Assembly: GCA_001898225.1 (NCBI GenBank)
Contig: MKTJ01000092.1
Span: 19,107-83,106, forward strand
Length of the DNA: 64,000 nucleotides
Origin: Chloroflexi bacterium 54-19
Lineage (GTDB): Bacteria > Chloroflexota > Chloroflexia > Chloroheliales > Chloroheliaceae
Direction of reading: 5' to 3'
Shown: piece by piece, positions 34,464 through 43,077 of the stretch
Position numbering within the stretch: position 1 is the stretch's first letter
Layout of the letters: each line of letters starts with the position of its first letter
The notes under the pieces: model-generated
The model's input: the letters and a program-made list of their open reading frames with translations, nothing else
Told to the model about the DNA's origin: nothing
Database searches by the model: none
Program-made: the position numbers and the translations under genes

Positions 34464-35129
34464 ATGGCAAGCATTAAAACAACTCCGCCGGACGGCAAAC
34501 CCGCGCCCGCCGCTCCCCGGCCCGATACTCCTGCCGCAAAAATCACGCGCTTCGCGGTCGGCAGTATTTTTGGTATCCTTTTTATTGGCGTGTGCTTTTT
34601 GATGTTGAGCGCCGCCCTCAAAGGTCCGGATACCATCGTCGTCCCCAGCGGGACCGGCTCCACCGGACTGCTGAGTAAAGCCCCGGTGGACCGCCTGAAA
34701 ATCGGCGACCCCGCGCCCGACTTCCGGCTGGCTCAACTCGGCGGCGACCCGGTTCAGCTCAGCTCCTTAAAGGGCCAGACCGTCCTGGTCAATTTCTGGG
34801 CGACCTGGTGCAGCCCCTGCCAGGACGAAATGCCTATTCTCCAACGGGCTTATTTGAAGTATAAAAACCAGGGAGTGGTCTTCCTGGCCGTGAACGTGCG
34901 CGATACGCCCGCCGAGAACGCCAAGTCCTACTTCAAGAACAACAACCTGACCATGCCGGTCCTGCTTGACCCGACCGGTGATGTGCCGGGCGGCTATCGG
35001 GTGACGGGCTATCCCGAAACCTATGTGATTGATAAAAATGGTAAAATTGGCGAGTTCCATATCGGCCCGATAACCACCGACGCCGACCTGGAAACCAAGT
35101 TACAAACGGTCTTGCACGAAAAAGCTTAG
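34464..35129 (+). CDS. TlpA/ResA-like membrane-anchored thioredoxin
   Basis: A 221-aa thiol-disulfide oxidoreductase facing outside the cytoplasmic membrane. Residues 1-28 are Pro/Ala-rich, residues 30-52 form a transmembrane anchor, and a thioredoxin-like AhpC/TSA domain starts near KIGDPAPDFRLAQL. The redox motif is WCSPC with Cys116 and Cys119, and the cis-proline segment is GYPETYVIDKNGKI. Such proteins reduce apocytochrome c or other exported proteins. No cytochrome biogenesis genes adjoin. It is followed 29 bp later by the DUF2085 gene. Confidence 0.9.
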   Translation: MASIKTTPPDGKPAPAAPRPDTPAAKITRFAVGSIFGILFIGVCFLMLSAALKGPDTIVVPSGTGSTGLLSKAPVDRLKIGDPAPDFRLAQLGGDPVQLSSLKGQTVLVNFWATWCSPCQDEMPILQRAYLKYKNQGVVFLAVNVRDTPAENAKSYFKNNNLTMPVLLDPTGDVPGGYRVTGYPETYVIDKNGKIGEFHIGPITTDADLETKLQTVLHEKA

Positions 35130-35158
35130 GGGCAAAGCGGTACGGACGGAAAAGGTAA

Positions 35159-35827
35159 ATGCTTCAGGAGTTGCCAAAAACTGAAAATGTGGCCCCCGAC
35201 CTCACGGTCGCGGAACTGGCAGGGGGTAGGAGCAGCAAGCCCGACCCCTTACGGCTGGCCTACGAGGTCGAGGGCATCAGCCCCTGGCGGCAGAATTTCT
35301 CGCGCCGTTTCATGCAGACCTTTTTCGGTTTCGGCCACTTCGTGGCGGACCACTGGCTGGTCGCCGCCACGACCCTGAACGGGCTTTGCCTGGGGGCAGC
35401 TTTCGCAGCGCCCCTCTTTAGCCTGGCGGGCTGGAATGGCCCGGCCAACCTCCTTTACAACCTGTTCCACTATGTCTGCGTCCAGAACCCGCAGCACTCT
35501 TTCTACCTCGGCGGCCACCAGATGTGCATCTGCGAACGCTGCATGGCGATTTACGGCGGTCTGTTCCTGGCCGGACTGGTCTTCTATTTGGTCCGCGACA
35601 AAATAAAACCGTTAAAGACCTGGCATTTTATCCTGTTCTTCTGCCCGCCCATCGCCCTTGACGCCTTCACCCAGCTATTCGGCTGGCGCGAATCGACCTG
35701 GGAGTTGCGCCTTCTGACCGGCGGTTGGTTCGCCCTGGGGGCTTGCTGGGCCCTCTACCCAATGGTGGAAGCTAAAATGCGCGGTCTCAAAAGCTGGGCC
35801 AGCCGCGAACTGTCGCTGCTTGCATAA
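35159..35827 (+). CDS. DUF2085 family membrane protein
   Basis: A 222-aa membrane protein with the DUF2085 signature: a Cys-rich segment HQMCICERCMAIYGG, preceded by FHYVCVQNPQHSFYLGG, and a late DAFTQLFGWRESTWELRLLTGG region. Four or so transmembrane helices. The three close cysteines and histidine could bind metal or a disulfide partner, which is of interest because a TlpA-like thiol oxidoreductase lies just upstream and may be its partner. Function unknown. ATG with AAAAGG; the next gene starts 3 bp after the stop. Confidence 0.85.
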   Translation: MLQELPKTENVAPDLTVAELAGGRSSKPDPLRLAYEVEGISPWRQNFSRRFMQTFFGFGHFVADHWLVAATTLNGLCLGAAFAAPLFSLAGWNGPANLLYNLFHYVCVQNPQHSFYLGGHQMCICERCMAIYGGLFLAGLVFYLVRDKIKPLKTWHFILFFCPPIALDAFTQLFGWRESTWELRLLTGGWFALGACWALYPMVEAKMRGLKSWASRELSLLA

Positions 35828-35830
35828 CCC

Positions 35831-37168
35831 ATGACTGCGACCCTGACGCCACCCGCCATACCCTCGACCGCGCCCAGACCGGGCCGGAACTACCTGCATA
35901 TCAACCCGCGCTACTTCCCCTATATCGGCGGCTCGGAATATTACATGCAACAACTGGCCGAACGCCTCGCCGCGGTCGAACCGGCTTCGAAAGTTTCGGT
36001 CTTTACTACCGATGCCTGGGATTTAGAACACTTCTGGCGCGCTGGCAAACGCACCATCCCCGAAAAACAGACCCGCTTGAACCGGGTCGAGATAGAGCGG
36101 TTCCCCGTGCAGCGGTTCCCGGTGGTGTCACCCCTCTTTTATCCGGGGCTGCGCCGTGTCCTCTCTATTCTCAGCGAGTCGCCGCTGCCGGATAGACTGG
36201 CAATCCCGGCCCTCAACCAGTTGTGCCGGGTGACCCCGCTGGTCCCGGCCCTGACACGAGAAATATTCCGGCACAGCGAGAAATTCGACCTCGTCCACGC
36301 CGCCAACGCTCCCTTCGACAGCCTCATCCGAGCTGGCTTCGACTATTGCCGCAAGCGGGACGCCGCCTTTGCCCTGACCCCGTTCGTCCACCTGGGCGAG
36401 ACCGAAGACCCGGCGGTGCGGCGTTTTTATATTATGCGGCATCAACTTGACTGGATGAAACGGGCCGACGCCGTCTTTACCATGACCACCCTTGAACGCG
36501 ATTTTCTACACCAAAAAGGAGTGCCCGAAAGCAAAATGCACATCGTGGGGGTGGGGATTGACCCCTCCGAAATCGAAGGCGGGGACGGCGCGGCTTTCCG
36601 GGAGAAACACCATATTGAGGGGCCAATGGTCTTTTTCCAGGGAACCGCCGCCTACGATAAAGGCACCCACCACACCGTCCAGGCCATGCAACGGCTCTGG
36701 CAAAGCGGTTTCGAGGTGACCCTGGTTATCGCCGGGCCGGTCATGAGCCAGTTCCAGCGTTTTTACGACGAACTTCCCGAAAACGACAAAAGCAAAATCC
36801 GCTTTTTGAAATTTATCCCCGCCGAAGAAAAACGCGACCTTTTCGCGGCGGGTGACCTGCTGGTGATGCCCTCCCGGACAGATAGCTTCGGGATTGTCTA
36901 TATGGAAGCGTGGCTATGCGGCAAACCGGTCATCGGAGCCAGGGCCGGGGGCGTCCCGGCAGTCATAAGCGATGAGCAGGACGGTTTACTGGTAAACTTC
37001 GGAGATGTGGCGGACCTGGCGGATAAAATCAAGGGTTTGCTAAAAGACTCGGCCCTGGCAGATAGACTGGGGCAGGCGGGCCGGGCCAAGGTGCTTGAAA
37101 ACTATACCTGGCCGGTCGTTTTTGGTAAAGTATATTCAGTCTACCGGCAAATCCTGGGCAGCGATTAG
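35831..37168 (+). CDS. Glycosyltransferase family 4 (GT-B)
   Basis: A 445-aa retaining glycosyltransferase, probably for surface glycans or glycolipids. N-terminal acceptor domain: INPRYFPYIGGSEYYMQQLAERL. Donor-binding domain: VGVGIDPSEIEGG, FFQGTAAYDKGTHHTVQAM and the E-x7-E region in PSRTDSFGIVYMEAWLCGKPVI. A GGVPAVI nucleotide loop follows. It starts 3 bp after the DUF2085 gene, so it is probably translated from the same mRNA. The sugar specificity cannot be determined. Confidence 0.92.
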   Translation: MTATLTPPAIPSTAPRPGRNYLHINPRYFPYIGGSEYYMQQLAERLAAVEPASKVSVFTTDAWDLEHFWRAGKRTIPEKQTRLNRVEIERFPVQRFPVVSPLFYPGLRRVLSILSESPLPDRLAIPALNQLCRVTPLVPALTREIFRHSEKFDLVHAANAPFDSLIRAGFDYCRKRDAAFALTPFVHLGETEDPAVRRFYIMRHQLDWMKRADAVFTMTTLERDFLHQKGVPESKMHIVGVGIDPSEIEGGDGAAFREKHHIEGPMVFFQGTAAYDKGTHHTVQAMQRLWQSGFEVTLVIAGPVMSQFQRFYDELPENDKSKIRFLKFIPAEEKRDLFAAGDLLVMPSRTDSFGIVYMEAWLCGKPVIGARAGGVPAVISDEQDGLLVNFGDVADLADKIKGLLKDSALADRLGQAGRAKVLENYTWPVVFGKVYSVYRQILGSD

Positions 37169-37189
37169 ATACGGAAATTTTCGGTTAAA

Positions 37190-38203
37190 ATGGCGATTTT
37201 ACGGCGCGTGGGCATCCCCCTCCTGGTAATTATAATAATAGCGGGCCTGGTCTTCCTGGCAAGCTTTTTCCTGGCGGGCAGCCAGACGCCAACGACCATC
37301 ACCTATACCGTCCAGCGGGGCAATATCAGCGCGATAGTCCGCACCACCGGCAAAGTCGAAGCGGTCCGCTCGGTCCGGCTCAGTTTCCGGACCGGCGATT
37401 TGCTGCGGCGGACCCTGGTCAAACCGGGCGACTACGTCCCTTCCGGCACCCTTTTAATGGAACTCGATACCAGCGCACTGCAACGCCAGTTAGACCAGGC
37501 CGAGGCCCAGCGCGAAATTGCCCGCTTTAACCTGAGCGCCTCGGTGGAAAAAGCCCAGAGCAACCCCAACGCCACCCCCGCCTCCCCTTCCGAGCTATAT
37601 TCGCTGGCTCGCCAGTCCGAACTGGCCGACAATCAACTGGCCCAGGCCCGCGCTGCCCTGGATAACGCCCGGATTTATGCCCCTTTCGATGGCACTATCT
37701 TATCGGTTGACGCCAACGAGGGTGATTATGTCAACCCCGGCCAGGCTGTTATGACCATTGGCGACCTGGGCCACTTGCAGGTCCGGGCCAGTATAGACGA
37801 ACTGGACGTGGGCAACGTGGCAGTCGGCCAGGCGGTCAACTTTACCCTGGATGCCTTCCCCGGAAAGACCTTTGACGGCACCGTCACCCTGGTCTATCCC
37901 AACCCGACCAGCCAGAGCGGCAGCACCGTTTACCCGGCTATCATCAGCTTTACCCGCCCCAACGACCTCTATCTCCGCCCCGGCATGGCCGCCAATCTCT
38001 CCATCACCAGCGTTTCGCGCACCAACGTGCTGGTAGTGCCAAATCGGGCCCTCGAAACCATCGGCCTGGACCGCTATGTCACCCTGATAAACCCGGACAG
38101 CTCGACCGAGAAAGTCCCGGTGGTGACCGGCCTGACCAACGCCGACCAGACCGAGATTATCAGCGGCATCAACGAGGGCGCGAAAATCAGTTTACCCCGT
38201 TAA
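37190..38203 (+). CDS. Membrane-fusion/periplasmic adaptor protein (HlyD/RND-MFP family)
   Basis: A 337-aa adaptor subunit of an efflux system. One N-terminal helix (residues 7-30) anchors it. Family features: TGKVEAVRSVRLSF, a short coiled-coil hairpin with QLDQAEAQREIARFNL, then IYAPFDGTILSVDANEGDYVNPGQ (lipoyl half, read in parts) and a barrel domain ending VVPNRALETIG. It normally partners an ABC (MacB) or RND pump. None is adjacent, which makes it an orphan. It starts 21 bp after the GT4 gene. Confidence 0.9.
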   Translation: MAILRRVGIPLLVIIIIAGLVFLASFFLAGSQTPTTITYTVQRGNISAIVRTTGKVEAVRSVRLSFRTGDLLRRTLVKPGDYVPSGTLLMELDTSALQRQLDQAEAQREIARFNLSASVEKAQSNPNATPASPSELYSLARQSELADNQLAQARAALDNARIYAPFDGTILSVDANEGDYVNPGQAVMTIGDLGHLQVRASIDELDVGNVAVGQAVNFTLDAFPGKTFDGTVTLVYPNPTSQSGSTVYPAIISFTRPNDLYLRPGMAANLSITSVSRTNVLVVPNRALETIGLDRYVTLINPDSSTEKVPVVTGLTNADQTEIISGINEGAKISLPR

Positions 38204-38527
38204 TTCGTGGCAAAAGCTTCAATAAACCTTAAAACCTTAATCTTTCTCTTCAATCCAAAACAGAGCCGGGGGCGTATTAAAGGTGCAATGAAATGAGTGG
38301 TAGGCTAACCTGAAAGATTAGATTTTGGCCTGAGTTATGTAGGGATAGACAACTTTGCCAATAGGCGAGGCGAGAAAAATTTGCAACAAAGCATTTTCCA
38401 ATTTACAATACCGTTTGGGAAATTAGTAACTCCCACAAACCTGGAAGCTTCGAACTCGACACTTCCCAATCGCCAACAACACGGTAAAGTTACAGGCCAG
38501 GTAAAACCGGAAAGTGTGGATGTTTTA
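38204..38527. other. Intergenic region upstream of the ECF sigma gene
   Basis: No gene seen unless the sigma factor frame is extended to TTG 38381. I could not identify a clear sigma-70 or ECF promoter. GGCGAGGCGAG just before 38381 could act as a ribosome binding site for the longer form. Confidence 0.4.
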
Positions 38528-39118
38528 ATGCAGGCTAGACCTGAAAATCAACCATCCGATCAGGAATACGAGCTAAAGTTAATCAATCGAGTCCAGACCG
38601 GCGATTTCGCGGCGGTAGAAGAACTGTACGGGCGTTACAGCCGTCAGGCGTTCGGTCTGGCCTTGAAAATCCTGAACAGCAATGAAGCTGCCGAAGACGC
38701 GGTCCAGGATGCCTTTTTGCGCTTCTGGAAACAGCCTAAAAGCTTTGATGCCAGCCGGGGCAAGTTCTCGACCTGGCTGCTGAGTGTGGTCCATAACCTG
38801 TGCATCGACCAGTTGCGGCGCAAACGCAATAAAGCCGTCTCGATTGACCAGCAGGAAGCCCAGGAGCATCTTAGTTACCTGGCCGACGAGCAGGTCGCCA
38901 TCGAAGAAGAGGTCTGGCAGGGCATGCAAAGAAAAGTCATTCGCAAAGCCCTCGACAAACTGCCGGTGGAGCAGCGCCGGGTCATCGAACTGGCTTTCTT
39001 TAACGGCCTGACCCACCAGGAAATCGCGTCGGCCACCGGCCAACCGCTCGGCACCATCAAAAGTCGTATCCGGCAAGGCCTGATGAAACTTAAAGGGATG
39101 ATGCAAGAAATAGAATAG
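38528..39118 (+). CDS. ECF-type RNA polymerase sigma factor
   Basis: A group 4 sigma factor. Region 2 is seen in EELYGRYSRQAFGLALKIL and DAVQDAFLRFWKQP, the -10-binding segment in STWLLSVVHNLCIDQLRRKR. Region 4 helix-turn-helix: RRVIELAFFNGLTHQEIASAT and GTIKSRIRQGLMKLK. With the start at ATG 38528 the length is 196 aa, typical for ECF factors; an upstream in-frame TTG at 38381 would add 49 residues with no domain match. It is followed by its likely anti-sigma factor 103 bp downstream, the standard arrangement, and probably regulates its own operon. Confidence 0.92.
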   Translation: MQARPENQPSDQEYELKLINRVQTGDFAAVEELYGRYSRQAFGLALKILNSNEAAEDAVQDAFLRFWKQPKSFDASRGKFSTWLLSVVHNLCIDQLRRKRNKAVSIDQQEAQEHLSYLADEQVAIEEEVWQGMQRKVIRKALDKLPVEQRRVIELAFFNGLTHQEIASATGQPLGTIKSRIRQGLMKLKGMMQEIE

Positions 39119-39221
39119 CAAAGCGTTTTGGGATTTCTAACAGGCTTCAGGCTGCGAGCCTCAGACTTCAAACCTCAGGCTACAGGCTTTTGGGTTATAC
39201 AGGGAGTATAAGTAACACGTA

Positions 39222-40064
39222 ATGCAGGTCACCAATCAGGAATTATTCTTAATGGAACTAGATGATGAGAAAATTGAAGAACTAATCGCCGGGTATGCGG
39301 TCGGGGCATTGGACGAAACCGAGATGGCCGAGGTCCACCAACTGTTGCGGACCAGCGAGAAGGCTCGGCAATTACTGGCCGAATTCCAGGAAGTCACGGC
39401 AGGCCTGGCTTTGAGCGTTGAGCCGGTGGAATTGCCGGAAGGGAGCCTGGACCGGTTGCGCCTGAAAGCCGGGTTCGAAGCCGGCGGGATGGCCTCCCAA
39501 CCGGCCCAACCCGCACCCAGGCCTTTAAGCCCCCCGGTCCCTATTCAGCCAAAAATCGCCCGCAAGGCTTTCTGGACTACTTCCACCTTCGCGGCGATGG
39601 CGGCGGCCCTGGTCCTCCTGGTAACAACGGCGGTCTTCGGCATCCTGTGGTTAAACGCCAACAATAAGCTCGACCAGGCTACGCAAAACCAGCAGGCCCT
39701 GGCTAAAATCCTGGCTGCACCCGACCTTAAAACAGCGGTGTTACAACCTACCAGCCCGACCGCCGAGGGCAAGGTCCGGGTCTATGCCGACCCCGCCTCC
39801 AACAAGGTTTACATGGTCGTGCAGGACATGGGAACTTTAGCCAGCGATAAAGAGTACGAAGCCTGGTTGATAACCGCCGATAACCAGCCCCACGCCGCTG
39901 GGTTGATGGGGACCGGGGCCAACACCGGTAACGGCGTCGTTTTCGAACTCACGCCCTCGGTGCCGTTGGACCAGTATAAAGTGGTCGCCGTTACCGTCGA
40001 GAATAAAGGCGGGGTCGCCAAGCCGACCTCACCGCCGGTAATGGCCGGAGACCTCAACGGATAG
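39222..40064 (+). CDS. RskA-like anti-sigma factor
   Basis: A 280-aa single-span membrane protein that should hold the adjacent ECF factor inactive. The cytoplasmic N-terminal domain (about 1-75) shows IEELIAGYAVGALDETEMAEVHQLL, lacking the zinc-binding Cys pattern of ZAS anti-sigmas. A Pro-rich linker is followed by one transmembrane helix (about 125-147). The outer C-terminal domain has VRVYADPASNKVYMVVQDMGTL and EYEAWLI, the RskA C-terminal signature. Likely released by regulated proteolysis. It is followed by a hairpin with T run at 40097-40123. Confidence 0.88.
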   Translation: MQVTNQELFLMELDDEKIEELIAGYAVGALDETEMAEVHQLLRTSEKARQLLAEFQEVTAGLALSVEPVELPEGSLDRLRLKAGFEAGGMASQPAQPAPRPLSPPVPIQPKIARKAFWTTSTFAAMAAALVLLVTTAVFGILWLNANNKLDQATQNQQALAKILAAPDLKTAVLQPTSPTAEGKVRVYADPASNKVYMVVQDMGTLASDKEYEAWLITADNQPHAAGLMGTGANTGNGVVFELTPSVPLDQYKVVAVTVENKGGVAKPTSPPVMAGDLNG

Positions 40065-40096
40065 GCGGTTTTGTGGAACGAAATTTGTTGAAAAAG

Positions 40097-40123
40097 AGCT
40101 TTCTGTAAAAGGAAAGCTTTTTT
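40097..40123 (+). terminator. Terminator after the anti-sigma gene
   Basis: AGCTTTC (40097-40103) pairs with GAAAGCT (40112-40118) around an 8-nt loop, followed directly by a T run to 40123. It ends the sigma/anti-sigma transcript. Confidence 0.75.
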
Positions 40124-40244
40124 GTTAAGTACGACTTTTGCTTTGGGCCTGAAAAACCATCTTATAAGCGCTAAACTACCGCCAAAGGAATGTTTCAAGC
40201 AAAAGCCCTATTATGGTAGATATTATGGTAGAAAAGAAAATTTT

Positions 40245-40598
40245 ATGAAATCGGCGGGAACGGTTGACCTGATGGACCGGGTCGCCCGGACGGACAAAAC
40301 TTTTGAACTGGTGGACGGCCACTGGCTCGGCAAGTGTCTGATTTGTAATGGCCGGTTGAGTTTTCGTACCTCGGACGGCTTCGGGGCCAATATCGAGCAT
40401 ATCTATCCACGGGTGCTGGGCGGCACCGACGCGCTCGAAAACCTGGCCCTGACCCATCCCGGTTGTAACGGCGAAAAAGGGCGCAACTGGGATAAACCGA
40501 GCAAACGACGCGTCCCGGAACGCAACCTGGCTTACCTCGAAATGGTCAAACGCTTCCAGGAGCGCCGCCAGGAACGCTGGCGCGATCCTGAGATTTAA
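40245..40598 (+). CDS. HNH endonuclease-like protein
   Basis: A 117-aa protein with a single HNH nuclease fold: a zinc-type pair CLIC, then NIEHIYPRVLGGTD (catalytic His) and NLALTHPGCNGEKG with the second histidine and cysteine. The length is typical of stand-alone HNH proteins. I choose ATG 40245; the open frame extends to 40122, but those 41 codons lack family similarity and include a perfect 12-bp tandem duplication (40209-40232). It lies 20 bp upstream of an AlkZ-like gene, so a role in DNA repair or defence is possible. No intein or group I intron is seen. Confidence 0.8.
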   Translation: MKSAGTVDLMDRVARTDKTFELVDGHWLGKCLICNGRLSFRTSDGFGANIEHIYPRVLGGTDALENLALTHPGCNGEKGRNWDKPSKRRVPERNLAYLEMVKRFQERRQERWRDPEI

Positions 40599-40618
40599 GT
40601 TTTTAGGAGAAGGCAAAA

Positions 40619-41791
40619 ATGGCGCAAAAAGGTACTCTTGAGGTTAGCCGGGAGCAAGTCCTCGCTTTTCGACTGGACGGGCAGCAACTTGTCAGGCGTC
40701 TGCCTGCCGGGAAACTGACCGGGGCCACTCACCCGGTCGGTATTCGCAACAGCCCGCCCGGTTCGGCGGGGTTAGCTTTCGCCGCCAGGATCGAAGATTT
40801 CACCCAGGAGAAGCTTGATGCCGCCCTGACCGGGGCGAAAACCCTGGTGGAGGTCTGGAGTATCCGCTCGTCGCCTTTTTTCTTTCCGACCGCCGACACT
40901 CCGGTCTTTACGGAAGGGCTGCTGCCTTTTGACGAAGAAGGGCTGCGCTACTGTATCAAAGCGGTTTTGCCTCAGCTTGACCTGGGCGACAAAACGGCCC
41001 AGGAAGCCCTGGCGATTATTGCCGCCGCCGTGACCGAGGTGCTAGATGGCCGCCAGTTGACCAAGGGCGAACTCAGCACCGCCGTCAGCCAGGGTGTGCC
41101 GAAAGGTTTCCTCTACTGGTGCAAGGGCTGCCAGGCTTATCACGTACCGGAAAGCTTCTTCCGGCTGGCAATCCAGAAAGCCGGAATCGGGATGGTCCCG
41201 CGAAGATCTGCGGATACGCTCTTATTTACCCGGCTCGACCAATGGCTCAGTGAAAAATTACCGCATAAGGACCCGGCAAAGTTGCGGCAGGAAGCTTTAA
41301 GGCGTTATTTGCGCGGTTACGGCCCCTCGAACCCGGCGGATTTTGCCGCCTGGGCCGGGCTTTCACCCGCGAACGCCCGGCAGGTCTGGCAAACTCTTGA
41401 AGCTGAACTTGTTGAAGTTAATTTTGAAAAAACCAGGGGCTGGGTGCTGGAGTCGGACCGGAAGGATTTGGAATCGCCGCCCGAACCGCAAGGGGTCCGG
41501 CTCTTACCGCCCTACGACCCCTACCTGCTGGCGACCGACCGGGCCACCCTTATCCCCGATGAAAAGCTGCACCCGGTCTTCTGGAAGGCCCTGGGCAATC
41601 CGGGGGCGGTGCTGGTCAACGGTGAAATCGTGGGCAACTGGCGGCCACAAAAGAAAGGTAAGAAGTTGCTGCTAAACGTGTCGTTTCACGAAAAGGTCAC
41701 GGGAAAGGACCGGGCCGAACTGGAAACCGAGGCCGCATTAATAACCCCACTCAAAGGGGCCAGCACGGTTGAGGTACAGTACGAGGAATAA
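40619..41791 (+). CDS. AlkZ-like winged-helix DNA glycosylase (HTH_42 family)
   Basis: A 390-aa protein of the winged-helix DNA-binding family that includes AlkZ and AlkX, enzymes that excise bulky or crosslinked alkylated bases. Supporting features: an N-terminal LTGATHPVGIRNSPPGSAG, LVEVWSIRSSPFFFP, the middle wHTH ALRRYLRGYGPSNPADFAAWAG and a late VRLLPPYDPYLLATDR with a terminal GNWR. The exact catalytic Gln pair of AlkZ was not identified with certainty. Together with alkA and ogt at the left end this makes three alkylation-repair genes in the window. It follows the HNH gene by 20 bp with GGAGAAGG upstream. Confidence 0.87.
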   Translation: MAQKGTLEVSREQVLAFRLDGQQLVRRLPAGKLTGATHPVGIRNSPPGSAGLAFAARIEDFTQEKLDAALTGAKTLVEVWSIRSSPFFFPTADTPVFTEGLLPFDEEGLRYCIKAVLPQLDLGDKTAQEALAIIAAAVTEVLDGRQLTKGELSTAVSQGVPKGFLYWCKGCQAYHVPESFFRLAIQKAGIGMVPRRSADTLLFTRLDQWLSEKLPHKDPAKLRQEALRRYLRGYGPSNPADFAAWAGLSPANARQVWQTLEAELVEVNFEKTRGWVLESDRKDLESPPEPQGVRLLPPYDPYLLATDRATLIPDEKLHPVFWKALGNPGAVLVNGEIVGNWRPQKKGKKLLLNVSFHEKVTGKDRAELETEAALITPLKGASTVEVQYEE

Positions 41792-41794
41792 AAA

Positions 41795-43072
41795 TTAAGC
41801 TTTTGGCAAGGTCACGAAAAAGATAGTGCCTTTACCCGGTTGGCTGTTGAGCCAGACCCGCCCGCCCTGGGCCTCGACCAACTCCCGCACGATTGCCAGC
41901 CCCAACCCGGTCCCGCCCGTATCGCGGGTGCGGCTGCGGTCCACCCGGTAGAACCGCTCAAACAGGTGAGCCCAATGTTCCCTGGCTATACCGATCCCGG
42001 TATCCCGCACTGCAATTGTCACGCGGTCGGGCGAACCCTGACCGGGCCGTTCGCCTTCGCCCAACCAGCCTGTCACCTGGACATACCCACCCGCCGGGGT
42101 GTAGCGCAGGGCGTTATCTACCAGGTTGCTGACCACCTGCCGCAAAGCGTTCCGGTCGGCTTTCACCCGGTTGGCCTGGGGGTCGAGCCGCATATCCAGG
42201 TGGATATTGGCGCTATCCGCTCGCGACCGGAACCGCTCGATTACGTCGCCCAGTTCGGCCTTGAGGCTCAACGGCTCCAAATTCATGTTCTCGACGGTGC
42301 CCTGGGAATTTAGCCAGGTCCGCAGACTGCCAATCATCCGGTTCAAATCCTCCACGTCTTCCAGCACAATCTGGTAAATCTGGTCCGGGTTGGCCCTGGC
42401 GCGGGGCAGGTTGTCGCGCAGGGCTTCGACATGGCCCTGGATAGAGGCCAGGGGTGTTTTCAGTTCGTGGGCGACATCGCTCAAAAGCTCCCGCCGTTTG
42501 ACCTCGGCTCTTTGAAGGGCCTGGGACATCAGCCCGAAAGCGTAGGAAACCTGCCCGATTTCATCGAATTTATCTACCGGCAGACTTATATTGAAATCCC
42601 CGGCAGCCACCCGCAGACTGGCCCGCCGCACCAGTTCCAACCGCCGGATAAGCCGCCGGGTCAGCAGCCAGCCGACGATAAAAGCCACCCCCGACACCAG
42701 CAAGGCCGCCGCCAGGATTATCCAGACCGAGGTATCCAGGGCCAAATCGAGAATGGGCCGCAAAGTGACATCGTTCTTGCGACTTTCGAGGTAAGCAGTG
42801 GTCTGGTTTATCACGACCTGGGACAGGCGTGAGTTTTGCAGCCGGGCAATTACATCGTCCACCACCTGGCTGGTCACGCGGGCGTCAATCTTCTGGATAG
42901 TCCGGTTGACCTGCACCTGGTAGAAAACCCCGCCGATGATAGCGCTCAAAAAGCCGATTAAGACCATCGCCAGGACAAGGCGGGTGCTGAGTTTGAGCGA
43001 TTTTGGCAAGGCTGCGCCCGGTTGCGGCATTCCCTTGAAGGGTGAGGGGGCTAAAATGGTCGACTGGGACAT
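41795..43072 (-). CDS. Membrane sensor histidine kinase (HAMP-HisKA-HATPase)
   Basis: A 425-aa kinase with two transmembrane helices (about 30-52 and 110-135) enclosing a short external sensor segment. A HAMP domain follows (RRLELVRRASLRVAAGDF). The phospho-acceptor His is in LLSDVAHELKTPLASIQGHVE, the ATP site in VSNLVDNALRYTPAGG, VRDTGIGIA and TGLGLAIV. It starts 5 bp after its partner response regulator, so the pair is one operon. The sensed signal is unknown; the sensor region is only about 60 residues. Confidence 0.93.
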   Translation of the reverse strand: MSQSTILAPSPFKGMPQPGAALPKSLKLSTRLVLAMVLIGFLSAIIGGVFYQVQVNRTIQKIDARVTSQVVDDVIARLQNSRLSQVVINQTTAYLESRKNDVTLRPILDLALDTSVWIILAAALLVSGVAFIVGWLLTRRLIRRLELVRRASLRVAAGDFNISLPVDKFDEIGQVSYAFGLMSQALQRAEVKRRELLSDVAHELKTPLASIQGHVEALRDNLPRARANPDQIYQIVLEDVEDLNRMIGSLRTWLNSQGTVENMNLEPLSLKAELGDVIERFRSRADSANIHLDMRLDPQANRVKADRNALRQVVSNLVDNALRYTPAGGYVQVTGWLGEGERPGQGSPDRVTIAVRDTGIGIAREHWAHLFERFYRVDRSRTRDTGGTGLGLAIVRELVEAQGGRVWLNSQPGKGTIFFVTLPKA

Positions 43073-43077
43073 GTCTG

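Noticed and set aside
39121..39200. CAGGCT-rich hairpin-like region between sigma and anti-sigma genes
   Set aside because: Imperfect short repeats in a 103-bp gap; no clear stem or conserved element could be drawn.
40209..40232. Two perfect 12-bp units TATTATGGTAGA
   Set aside because: Only two copies in a probable 5' leader; no further pattern or function visible.
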